Below are positions 50,028-59,900 of a stretch of DNA of 64,000 nucleotides, piece by piece (positions within the stretch are counted from its first letter, which is position 1; each line of letters opens with the position of its first letter). Origin of the DNA: JBHJHP01 sp042219825 (lineage in GTDB: Bacteria; Bacteroidota; Bacteroidia; Bacteroidales; UBA5342); assembly GCF_042219825.1 (NCBI RefSeq), contig NZ_JBHJHQ010000009.1, forward strand, positions 186,001-250,000. Direction: 5' to 3'. Below the pieces are notes generated by a model. The model was not told the DNA's origin. It saw only the letters and a program-made list of their open reading frames with translations, and ran no database searches. Position numbers and translations under genes: made by a program.

Positions 50028-52862
50028 ATGAGATGCAAAAAATCCCTCAGATTCATTATAGCCGTTTTAGCCGGAATAGTATCGGCCTGTAGTTCAGGTT
50101 CAAAACCTGAAATAACAGAACTTTGGTACAACAAACCGGCTAGTGTTTGGGAAGAAGCACTTCCGATTGGAAATGGCAGGCTTGGGGCGATGGTTTACGG
50201 CATTCCCGAAGCTGAACACATACAGTTTAATGAAGAGACCTTGTGGGATTGCGCACCAAGACAATATTACAGGGAAAATGCCTATAAATACCTTGATAAG
50301 ATCTGGCAATTATTGTTTGAAGGGAAACAGACGGAAGCAGAAGCGTTGGCAGGAAAAAAATTTATGGGCAGAAAAGCTTATGAAGATGAGTTTCCTCTAA
50401 AGAAAAAAATATGGGTGGATAGCCTGCTTAAACTTAAAAAATTAAAAACGGCTATAAAACCGGATTTTAACGATATGGACTGGCCTACCATGTTTATCGA
50501 TTACAAAAGTGTATGGGAGCGTAAAGGTCTTCCCGATATGAACGGCGGTGTCCTGTTCCGAAAGACTGTGGATATTCCTGAAAACTGGAAAGGACAGAAT
50601 CTACGTATCAATCTTGGTCATGTAAAAGATCAGGATTTTACGTGGATTAATGGTGTGTTAATTGGCACAACAGATGAGTATAACACCACACGTACCTATA
50701 CTATTCCCGGGCATTTGGTTCATCCGGGAAAAAATGTAATTACTGTTCTGATTAATAATTACGTATCTACTGGTGGTTTTAACGGTGTACGAACAGGACC
50801 AAAAAAAATGTACTTGCTCCCTACTAGCCAAAAAGATGATTATCTGTTTATTGAGGGTGACTGGAAATACCAGGTGATTGATACAAAGCCACCTTTCTTT
50901 CCGCAATATGAAGCAGACTACCAGCCATTCGGTGACGTAATGATCACATTTCCGGGACATGAAAATTACACAGATTTCAGACGTAATCTCGATTTAGATA
51001 ATGCTTTGAGCAATGTTTCATATAAAGTTAACGGCGTAACATATTCGCGCGAATATCTTGCGAGTCACCCGGATGAAGTCATTGCGATGAAGCTTACTGC
51101 AGATAAAAGTGGAATGATAAGTTTTAATGCCACATTTAATTCGCCTCACGAAATTCATAGCGTTTACAAGGTTGATGATCAAACGCTTGGACTTTCTTTA
51201 AAAGTGGAAGATGGTGAGATGACAGGCACTGCTTATTTACGGGTATCAACTTCCGGTGGTCAGGCTATCCTCAGTGATAGTGGAATTGTAGTTAAAAATG
51301 CTGACGAAGCAGTATTGAAATTGGTAGCTGCAACAAACTATAAAACGTATAACGACATTTCGGGTGATCCGGTTGCATCCTGCAATACTTATCTGACTTC
51401 GGTTGCAGACAAGGATTATGAAACCATTAAAACGTCTCATTTAAAAGACTACAAACCTCTTTTTGACCGGTTCTCCATAGATCTTGGGGAAAAAGAAAAA
51501 AGAAAGATTCCGACAGATGAACGTATCAACAATGTGAAAACAGAACCGGATGATGATCTGGCAGCTACTTATGTGCAATATGCCCGTTATCTGATGTTGT
51601 CATCCGGAAGGGATGGAACCAATCCGCCCAATTTACAGGGAATATGGAACGATAAAATGTATCCTGCCTGGGGAAGCAAATATACCACCAACATCAATTG
51701 CGAGATGAATTTCTGGCCCGTTGAACCGCTCAACATTGCAGAGTGCCATAACTCTTTGTTTAAACTGATAGATGAGGTTGCCATAAAAGGCAGTAAAACA
51801 GCCGAACATCATTATGGAGCGAGAGGATGGGTTTTACATCACAACACAGATCAGTGGCGGGGAACCGCGCCGATCAATAATCCCAATCATGGCATCTGGG
51901 TAACCGGAGGCGCATGGTTATGCCACCATTTATGGGAACACTACAGATACTCACAGGACACTGTATTTCTTCGTAAAGAAGCCTGGCCACTCATAAAAAG
52001 TGCTTCTCAGTTTTTTGTGGATTTTCTGATCAAAGATCCAAAATCAGGTTACCTCATCAGCACACCGTCCAATTCTCCTGAACATGGAGGACTGGTGGCT
52101 GGTCCCACTATGGATCACGAGATCATTCGTTCATTGTTTAAGATTGCCATTCAATGCACAGATATTTTGAATACCGACCATGAATTTGCACGGTCCCTTC
52201 AGGATAAACTGCCCCGGATTTACCCCTACAAGATTGGCCGGTACGGACAGCTACAGGAATGGATGACAGATATAGATGATACTACAGACCATCACAGGCA
52301 TGTATCACATTTGTGGGGCGTATATCCAGGGAAAGAATTTACTATGGATGACACACCCGAATTGATGGATGCTGCCAAACAATCGTTGATTTACCGTGGC
52401 GATGACGGAACCGGTTGGAGTCTCGCATGGAAGATCAGTTTCTGGGCACGGTTTTTGGATGGTGAACATGCATATAAGATGATCCAAATGCTATTGAGTT
52501 CAGCTACTGATCCGGAAAGGGAATCATCAGGTGGTTCTTATCCTAATCTGTTTGATGCCCATCCGCCTTTCCAGATAGATGGGAATTTTGGCGGGGCGGC
52601 AGGTATGGTTGAAATGCTGATGCAAAGCCACCAGGGATATATTCAGTTGCTCCCCGCTCTGCCTGAAGAATGGACACACGGCGAAATTAAAGGACTACGC
52701 GCACGTGATGGGTTTGAGATAAATTTTTCATGGAAAGACGGCAGATTAGAACACGTAGAAGTCACTTCAAATGCCGGTTTGCCGCTCCGGTTAAGATATG
52801 GCAATAAACTGATTGAACAGAATACTGAAAAAGGAAAGGTTTACAGGTTTGATGAGTGGTAG
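50028..52862 (+). CDS. GH95 alpha-L-fucosidase/alpha-L-galactosidase with inserted beta-sandwich domain
   Basis: A 944-residue lipoprotein (AGIVSACSSG). The GH95 N-terminal domain begins LWYNKPASVWEEALPIGNGRLGAMVYG and is interrupted at about residue 130 by a jelly-roll of roughly 160 residues (FRKTVDIPENWKGQNLRINLG to TGPKKMYLLP). It then resumes at FPQYEADYQPFGDVMITFPGH. The (alpha/alpha)6 domain (about 480-850) holds GTNPPNLQGIWNDKMYPAWGSKYTTNINCEMNFWP, where the Asn pair and nearby acidic residues are catalytic in the family, and HRHVSHLWGVYPG. GH95 removes alpha-L-fucose or alpha-L-galactose; RG-II side chain A has both. It is 11 bp downstream of GH105. Confidence 0.9.
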   Translation: MRCKKSLRFIIAVLAGIVSACSSGSKPEITELWYNKPASVWEEALPIGNGRLGAMVYGIPEAEHIQFNEETLWDCAPRQYYRENAYKYLDKIWQLLFEGKQTEAEALAGKKFMGRKAYEDEFPLKKKIWVDSLLKLKKLKTAIKPDFNDMDWPTMFIDYKSVWERKGLPDMNGGVLFRKTVDIPENWKGQNLRINLGHVKDQDFTWINGVLIGTTDEYNTTRTYTIPGHLVHPGKNVITVLINNYVSTGGFNGVRTGPKKMYLLPTSQKDDYLFIEGDWKYQVIDTKPPFFPQYEADYQPFGDVMITFPGHENYTDFRRNLDLDNALSNVSYKVNGVTYSREYLASHPDEVIAMKLTADKSGMISFNATFNSPHEIHSVYKVDDQTLGLSLKVEDGEMTGTAYLRVSTSGGQAILSDSGIVVKNADEAVLKLVAATNYKTYNDISGDPVASCNTYLTSVADKDYETIKTSHLKDYKPLFDRFSIDLGEKEKRKIPTDERINNVKTEPDDDLAATYVQYARYLMLSSGRDGTNPPNLQGIWNDKMYPAWGSKYTTNINCEMNFWPVEPLNIAECHNSLFKLIDEVAIKGSKTAEHHYGARGWVLHHNTDQWRGTAPINNPNHGIWVTGGAWLCHHLWEHYRYSQDTVFLRKEAWPLIKSASQFFVDFLIKDPKSGYLISTPSNSPEHGGLVAGPTMDHEIIRSLFKIAIQCTDILNTDHEFARSLQDKLPRIYPYKIGRYGQLQEWMTDIDDTTDHHRHVSHLWGVYPGKEFTMDDTPELMDAAKQSLIYRGDDGTGWSLAWKISFWARFLDGEHAYKMIQMLLSSATDPERESSGGSYPNLFDAHPPFQIDGNFGGAAGMVEMLMQSHQGYIQLLPALPEEWTHGEIKGLRARDGFEINFSWKDGRLEHVEVTSNAGLPLRLRYGNKLIEQNTEKGKVYRFDEW

Positions 52863-52910
52863 AATAAAAACCCAACTTTGATAATCGTCACAAACGAGCA
52901 TCAGTTTTAC

Positions 52911-53906
52911 TTAGCACGAACTCCTGATCATCAGTTGTGTATTCAGAATCATCTGAATGGTTGGGCGTTTAGGGTCTTTAATACGTTGGATCAATAATTC
53001 CCCACACCGTCTGCCGATTTCATATGCAGGCTGGTAAACTGCTGTTAAAGGCGGATTCAGTGAGATAGACCAGTACATATCATCAAAACCAATGATGGCG
53101 ACATCCTCAGGAACCTTTAATCCCCGTTTATGAATTGTTTCAAGTGCACCTAAGGTGATCAGGTTGTTGCCGGTAAATATGGCATCGGGTGGATTTGGAA
53201 GACTCAACAATTCATCGCATAAATGTACCCCACTGTCGTGCTTGGAGTCACCCCGCTTAATGAGTTCGGGATCAAATTCCAGGTTGTTATCAGCCAGCGC
53301 TTCGCGATAACCTTTATCCCTTAATTGTGTAGAAGGCAATTGTGCCAGTCCCGAAATATGAGCAATGCGCTGATAACCTGATTTCGCGAGGTGATCGACA
53401 GCTTTATATGCACCTTCTCGGTTGTTTACAAGAACCACATCAACATCAACACCCTGTAAACCACGGTCGAAACAAACAATGGGCAGACCTTCCTTTACCA
53501 GATTAATCACCTTGGCATCATTTTCATGAGCTGGAGCGGCGATCAATCCATCAACAGATTCCGATTGCAAAATATCCAGATAAAGTTTCTCTTTTTTCTC
53601 ATCCTGTTGAAAATTACACATGATTAAGGCATAGTTATTTTCATATGTTACATCCTCAATCCCGCGTAATACATCTACATAAAACGGATTCTGAATATCA
53701 GGAATGAGAACGCCAATAAGGTTACTGGAAACACTTTTGGAACGCAGTCGCTTCGCTACCCTACTGGGTTGATATTTGAGATCTTTAATCGCTTTAAGTA
53801 CCTTTGCTCTAGTAACTTCATTCACATTGGTACCGTTGTTGATTACACGTGATACAGTTGCAATGGATACACCTGCTCTTTTGGCAACATCACTCAGGCT
53901 GGACAT
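52911..53906 (-). CDS. LacI-family transcriptional regulator
   Basis: A 331-residue DNA-binding protein. The helix-turn-helix is at residues 3-24 (LSDVAKRAGVSIATVSRVIN), followed by the hinge helix PSRVAKRLRSK and a periplasmic-binding-like sensor domain from about 60 (LIGVLIPDIQNPFYVDVLRGIED to the end), with DAIFTGNNLITLGALE and AIIGFDDMYWSISLNPPLTAVYQ. The recognition helix SIATVSRVIN is the one that usually reads TGTAAACG half-sites, and such a site lies 116 bp before its own start. It is therefore the likely regulator of the five operators in the window. The effector is probably a sugar or acid from pectin breakdown and remains unknown. Confidence 0.92.
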   Translation of the reverse strand: MSSLSDVAKRAGVSIATVSRVINNGTNVNEVTRAKVLKAIKDLKYQPSRVAKRLRSKSVSSNLIGVLIPDIQNPFYVDVLRGIEDVTYENNYALIMCNFQQDEKKEKLYLDILQSESVDGLIAAPAHENDAKVINLVKEGLPIVCFDRGLQGVDVDVVLVNNREGAYKAVDHLAKSGYQRIAHISGLAQLPSTQLRDKGYREALADNNLEFDPELIKRGDSKHDSGVHLCDELLSLPNPPDAIFTGNNLITLGALETIHKRGLKVPEDVAIIGFDDMYWSISLNPPLTAVYQPAYEIGRRCGELLIQRIKDPKRPTIQMILNTQLMIRSSC

Positions 53907-54017
53907 AATGATCGTTTAATTTTTTTCAAAAATAAATGTTTAACTATGTTCATTCATGAAAATAGCACACTTTTTTACATAAAAATTTAATAGTAATCAA
54001 CACTTAATTGCAATTAA

Positions 54018-54035
54018 CAAATGTAAACGATTTCA
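54018..54035 (-). promoter_or_regulatory. LacI-type operator overlapping a -7 box before lacI
   Basis: TGTAAACGATTTCA (54022-54035) differs from the perfect palindrome at two positions. On the minus strand TACATTTG (54025-54018) overlaps it and fits the Bacteroidota -7 box, which would place the lacI transcript start near 54011 and the operator on the promoter. This suggests autorepression. Confidence 0.62.
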
Positions 54036-54111
54036 GCAAATAACTCTTATTATGCCCTGTCAAAAACCCATTTATTAATGAAAAAATAATATGGTGTAAG
54101 TAGATTATCTT

Positions 54112-56832
54112 TTATTCTTTTATAATTTTTCCTGTGAAACTACCTTTTTCAGAGGAAACGCGGAAAATAAATACGCCACTTAGTTCAACAGGAGCATTCC
54201 ACCTAACCCGATATGCTCCGCGTGTTTGATATCCGTTGAACACCTGTTCAATTTCTCTTCCGTCGACACTAAAGATACTTACAGTAACATTTCCTGCTTG
54301 TTCCAGATCATAGAACAGAGTCGTATAACCTCTGAACGGGTTCGGAAATGCACCGGCTTTAGTAATCGCGTTAGCAACAACATCTTCCATAGCTGTTGCT
54401 CCGTCAAATTTATAATCTGCCTTAGTAAGGGCAGACCAGGTACTTCCTGATTTAGCACGTGCACGCACAGTCTGCTTGCTGTTAATCACAACAGCACTGC
54501 TGTATACTTTGGCATTTGACGCCACACCTCCTGTGTATGCTTCCCGCGGATCAGTATCATCTGTGGTATAGTATATCTGACCTGTTGTAGATGTCATTTC
54601 CAAATCTATAGCCTGCTGATATGTACCGTCGTAATAATTAAATTCCGGTGCTGCCACGTTTGGATACAATCCGGCATTTCGCAACTGATTAAAGACAATG
54701 GTTGATCTGTCAGGGAAATAATCATTCGTAAATTCGTTCTTTTTGACAAGCCAGTGATCATTCCTGGTATAGAGTATTTTGTCATTATCAGAAGGTTGAA
54801 CATCTTTACGGTAATCTCCCCAACGGGCAGATTCACCGATAATTGCCAGATCAATTTCATCTGCAAGTTCCGCGTAAGTTGATGCCGTGACTTCAGGAGT
54901 CAAAGCACCATCATTGAAAAAATATTTATGAATTCTGTCAGCCACCAACAATTTGAACTCATCATTCTTTTTGAGCGCATCAAACAATTTGGTTGGTTCA
55001 CCATCCACCATTGTTACTTTGTTAGTATTCAAATCTGTCATGGATGTTTCTGCATCCCAGGCGAAAAACCGAAACCCTTTTTTAGGATTGACCCTACTTC
55101 TGCCTGCCAGCCAGTTATTACCATCCCAGTCCCCATTGCCAATGTAATAATTCATAAGCATGTAATCTGTAAAGTTTTTCAGATCCAGTAATTCATCATT
55201 TATAAGTTTCTGATAATTTGCATCAGAACTGAATCCTGATCCAGCCAGACTCATTAGCTGGTTAAATACTGACCGACTGCCATCTACTACTCCATTATGG
55301 TCCTTCACGACATCATAATCTTCCTCTTTTCCACCCAGATAAGCCTCCATGAAGTCATTATTGATTTTTTCTGAAATATTGTAAAGTCCCCAATACAGTC
55401 CGTTAATATATAGGTGAGCAAATCGCTCGTGAGCAGCCTCCTGATTCATCTTAAGCTGAATATTTTTCGCATACGGATCCTGCAAATATTGCGCATTCAA
55501 CCGTTGCGTCGGATTGTTTTTCAGCCATGAATAATTGTATCCGGCTCTGAATACTAAGTTGTTAAACTCGTTTGTAGCTGAACCTTCATCAAATACACGA
55601 AAGTTCAGTTTGGAAGGTCCATATGAGCTTCTGAACGCAATCCGAAATCCATGCTTCGGACTGTTCTCCGGGACCCTGCTGTTACCACCGTGCAAATGCA
55701 AACCGCAGTTAATCTGGAACTCCTGTCCTGTTTTCGGGTCAATAAATTCCACGGATGCGGAACGTTCCCAGTCTATACCAATACTTCCCAGACTTGTATT
55801 TCCAGTGTACATATAAATCCCGTCCTTATCGTGGTCAAAAGTTTCGGAAGCCAGTCCGAAAATATACCGGATATTGGTAACAATACTTATTGTAGGAATA
55901 TCCAACAAGGCGTCGTCCATTAAGTCCTTGTATTCGGATGACTCACAAATTTCCGGATCCATTTCATAATCCGATGGAGCAAAATCCGAAGAGAACTTCA
56001 TAGGCCCCCAGTGATCCGGATATCCGGCTGGCTGAGCCGGTTGCTTCACAATATCATCTATAAAGAAATAGGTATTGGTTATCACATCACTGCTTACATT
56101 TTCACTGTTAACAGCTACAGCACTCAAAGGTGTTGTTGTCGAAATCTGAACCGGACCTGTATATAAAATTCCGTCTGTTTTATTAGGGCGTGTACCATCT
56201 TTTGAATAATAAATCTGTAATGCATTATCTGCAACAGAAAGCTCAACCTCAAAAGGTGCATCATAAAACCCGCGTTTTACACTGAATTCAGGTGCCAGAA
56301 CCTGATCTGTTAATACGTTTACGCTCCCTGGTGTCGGATCCTTAAAGAAAGTTTGCTGCCCCAGATATATGCCATACGACACATCAGAACGTTGTCCGGG
56401 ATATAAGTCACCATACGAAAATGCAATGCTTGTTCCGTCGGATTTCACCAATGCTAAAAACTCACCCGATCCGGAGAGTTTAAAATTGGTATGCAGTGTT
56501 CCCGCCGGATCTGTTTTATCTTTTTCTGATGCGAAGACCACGAGATATTCATCGGGTTGTATCGTAATCACCGGAAATTTCCACTTGGCAAGGTTATCGG
56601 CTTTATCGGTTAAATACCAGCCCGTAAGGCTTACCGCTGTTTCACCAGCATTATACAGTTCAATCCAGTCGGAATAGTCACCATCCTCATCAGCAAGTGT
56701 ATTATCATTGACCGCCATAAATTCGGAAATAATGACACCGGATTGTGCATTTACACCGAATCCGGATAACATAAATAAAACGATAATCAAGGCCGTCCAG
56801 AGCCTGCCTTCCACGTAGAATTTTTTTTTCAT
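54112..56832 (-). CDS. CotH-kinase-family secreted protein with lamin-tail domain and T9SS sorting domain
   Basis: A 906-residue protein with a signal peptide (IVLFMLSGFGVNAQ). Domains in order: lamin-tail domain (about 30-140, GVIISEFMAVNDNTLADEDGDYSDWIELYN), chitobiase-C/FN3-associated repeat (about 175-260, YYSKDGTRPNKTDGILYTGP), CotH kinase-like region (about 290-640, INGLYWGLYNISEKINNDFMEAYLG, MNYYIGNGDWDGNNWLAGRSR), a second FN3-associated repeat (about 735-815, YYTTDDTDPREAYTGG), and a T9SS sorting domain (AFPNPFRGYTTLFYDLEQAG to the end). CotH proteins phosphorylate spore-coat proteins in Bacillus; the role of the Bacteroidota secreted ones is unknown. A LacI-type site lies 70 bp upstream, tying it to the glycan regulon. 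Confidence 0.85.
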   Translation of the reverse strand: MKKKFYVEGRLWTALIIVLFMLSGFGVNAQSGVIISEFMAVNDNTLADEDGDYSDWIELYNAGETAVSLTGWYLTDKADNLAKWKFPVITIQPDEYLVVFASEKDKTDPAGTLHTNFKLSGSGEFLALVKSDGTSIAFSYGDLYPGQRSDVSYGIYLGQQTFFKDPTPGSVNVLTDQVLAPEFSVKRGFYDAPFEVELSVADNALQIYYSKDGTRPNKTDGILYTGPVQISTTTPLSAVAVNSENVSSDVITNTYFFIDDIVKQPAQPAGYPDHWGPMKFSSDFAPSDYEMDPEICESSEYKDLMDDALLDIPTISIVTNIRYIFGLASETFDHDKDGIYMYTGNTSLGSIGIDWERSASVEFIDPKTGQEFQINCGLHLHGGNSRVPENSPKHGFRIAFRSSYGPSKLNFRVFDEGSATNEFNNLVFRAGYNYSWLKNNPTQRLNAQYLQDPYAKNIQLKMNQEAAHERFAHLYINGLYWGLYNISEKINNDFMEAYLGGKEEDYDVVKDHNGVVDGSRSVFNQLMSLAGSGFSSDANYQKLINDELLDLKNFTDYMLMNYYIGNGDWDGNNWLAGRSRVNPKKGFRFFAWDAETSMTDLNTNKVTMVDGEPTKLFDALKKNDEFKLLVADRIHKYFFNDGALTPEVTASTYAELADEIDLAIIGESARWGDYRKDVQPSDNDKILYTRNDHWLVKKNEFTNDYFPDRSTIVFNQLRNAGLYPNVAAPEFNYYDGTYQQAIDLEMTSTTGQIYYTTDDTDPREAYTGGVASNAKVYSSAVVINSKQTVRARAKSGSTWSALTKADYKFDGATAMEDVVANAITKAGAFPNPFRGYTTLFYDLEQAGNVTVSIFSVDGREIEQVFNGYQTRGAYRVRWNAPVELSGVFIFRVSSEKGSFTGKIIKE

Positions 56833-56877
56833 ATCAAAACAACCAATAAATACCTAACAATTACCCATTAAGAAAAA

Positions 56878-56915
56878 CAAAGATAATCATTTAATATTAA
56901 ATGTAAACGTTTTCA
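56878..56915 (-). promoter_or_regulatory. LacI-type operator upstream of a TATCTTTG -7 box
   Basis: TGTAAACGTTTTCA (56902-56915) is one base off the palindrome. On the minus strand the box TATCTTTG occupies 56885-56878, so the operator covers the -33 zone of the promoter of the CotH gene (start 56832). No clean TTG is seen at -33. Confidence 0.65.
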
Positions 56916-56935
56916 TAAATATTCACTTGTGCGAT

Positions 56936-59900
56936 CTATTGCGTTCGAAGGTAATCGAAATAAAGCGGTCCCTGCTTTAAAGCTTTCAGACGAAGTGTAT
57001 AGGTTCCTGCGTTTATCGTGGTTTGTGTATCGGTACGCATACCTCTCCATTTCACATCAGCAACCGGAAACACATATTCTCCCTTCCAGATTAACCGACC
57101 GTCGGCGGCCCGAATCTCTGCTTCTACCGGCACATCTTCTTTCCCTTTATTCATATATCTAAACTGCAACCCATATTTAGAAGCCAGGCCAACTGAGAAC
57201 CGCCATTCAATCACATCATTTTTTCCGGGAACCAGTGTGCAGGGTTCATCAAGAATTACGGTGGTAACAGTTTTCCCTCCCTTCGAGGCTGCTTCAGCTT
57301 CATACTTTACTGTTGGGCGGCGATCAATTGGAACATCCAGGTTGGTCACCGGAAGTGCAGCAATAATGTACATTTCTTCAGATCCGGACGATGGAAATGC
57401 AAAGCTTGTTTCTTTCAAAATGCGTTTCCTGTAAACATTATATGTTGTTCCTCCATTCAGTGAGGTTCGGATTGTATCTTTCAATTTTTGAAAATCACCA
57501 AGCCATTCAGGCCATTGAACCTCTTGTTTGAACCCAATGTACAGGTCCGCATCCTCCTTGAACCTGATGCTGCCTTTTGTATCAGGATTAGCGGGAGTCT
57601 GAATCCATTCTGCACTGTAAAGTATCGGCGGAAGCGAAACAAACTTAATATCGCGATCTGAATACACCCGGTCTCCTATATTCAACCAGGTATTTGATCT
57701 CCAACCTGCTCCATTTTCAATTGTGATTAACCGCTTTGATGGTGGTGCCGGTTTTAAGTCTTTCTCGTCCGTAGAAATAGCTATGGCAGAAATAACCGCC
57801 TGAGCCGATTTAACTTCGGGGAATGATATCTTCAGTAACCCGCCTGTTACATTCACCTGCACCGTTTTTTTCAATAAGCGGTCATGACCAGCCAATTTCC
57901 AGATATCCAGGTCTTTAATCATCACCTCATCATTGATGGCAACGTCGAACAGTCGCCAATTCTCGCATTCCAGTCCACCACCGGTGCCGTACCAGGGCTC
58001 CACAAAAAACAGATCCACCCGGTAGCTACCATCAGCCACCGGAAATTCGTATGCCAGCCTGTGTCGTCCGTATCTGTATGTCCGGATTAAATCCCATTCA
58101 CTGGTGCCTTCTATCGGATCCCATGTCTGCCGCTGACTGCCATAAAAAGCCGGAAGATTATCATAATTATCCGTCCATGAAACCGAGCCCCAGCCAGTAG
58201 TGTCTTTATGTACATCAGCCATCCACAGATTACCTTCCTGATCTATATAATCAGGTCCTCCACAATTGACACGATAGAGGTAATTTTTATCCTGATCCGT
58301 CAGTGGTTGCGTATCACCTGAAAGCTTTTGCAAATCCGGATCTACCGGTAACAGGTTCAGGATTACAACGTCTGATGCCACTTCTTTCCCGTTCTCATAA
58401 CCAACTGCGTATAACACATTTGTCTGAATATCAACTTTATTCCATGTAAAATGGGTTCCAACCTGCCCTTTTCTCTTTTTACCCAGTGAATTTTGTCTGA
58501 CCCCATTAAAAAGTTCTACCTCATCACAGTTAGAGAACACATTAATACCATCTTTTACGCCTGGTTTTTCCCAACGGTTCGGCCATGTATGGGATACAAT
58601 ATAAACCATCGGATCAGTTTCTTCAGGTGCATAATTCGCTCTGTACATATAGTACACATCGAGCGGTTCACCCCAGATAGTAATGGATCCCTTATAATTT
58701 ACCGGACCTACCCTGTCAATATCGCGGTAACCTTCACCGGCTTGTGTACGTCCCGGATTATCGTGTGAGTTAAACAACCAGTGAAATTGCCCGCAAGCCC
58801 TGTCCGAAGCTGCTTCTCCCAGCCGGATTTTCGATTCCATCAGTTGCCACATCCGGTCTTCTGTCAAAGGTCCCTGAGCATCAAAACCACCTTCTGAATG
58901 CCAGTCAATGCTCCGCCATGCACCATATTCGCCATTCAACAGTTGTTCTGATAGTTCCTTGTCATAGTTATCAGGATCACCACCGTAGGTACCTGACCAG
59001 TTTTGAATCACATCCCAGTCTGTTCCGGTTCCTCCGTTACAGGTTGTCACCAGGCGTTGCGTTGATGCTCCCGGATCCATTTCACGAATAATATCGGTGC
59101 ATTCCCTTGTAAATTCCGGACTCATGGTACATTCGTTTTGCAATCCCCATAAAATAATGCTCGGACTGTTGCGGCGTTCTTTCACCCAATCGCGTAAAAG
59201 CACCCTGAAGTTTTCTTTAAAACCCGGCTCATTATACCAGATATGAGCACTCATTTGTGGCCACCATAATATGCCCAGACTGTCCCACCGGCTCTGATAT
59301 CTTAAGTTATGTGGCTGATGTGCATCACGAAACGCATTGAAACCGGCAGCCCTGATCTGATCTACCCGAGACAGGATCTGTTGCTTTGAAAACGCATGAC
59401 TTTGCCCCATCATATGCTCATATTCTGCGGTTCCGTTGATGAATACAGGTTTACCATTCAGGTAAAAACGATTTGTAGGATTATCACCCTTGATATCCCA
59501 CTTAGTCCAGTGAATGCCATAAGGTGTATTTATCTCATCCACAACCTTTCCGTTGATAATGACACTGCTTTGAACGGTATAGAGATACGGATCATCAATG
59601 GACCATAAATTTGGATGATCTATATTCACAAAATACTGTGTTACAGTATCGGGTACTCCCGGTTTCAGTAAAACAGACTTGATGTCCCGTTTGATTTCTC
59701 TGCCATCTTCGTCAACCAGGAGTGATCTCAATTCTATTCGTTCCTCTTTATCACCGTAATTTTTTATTTCGGTTGTCAGACTCAGTTTTGCCAGATCTTC
59801 TGAAATGGTGGTATCGTTCCATATATGCACTCCGAATGGTTCAATTCGAACCTGATCCGTAATAATTAAGGAAACCGGCCTGAAAATCCCCATGGGTTGG

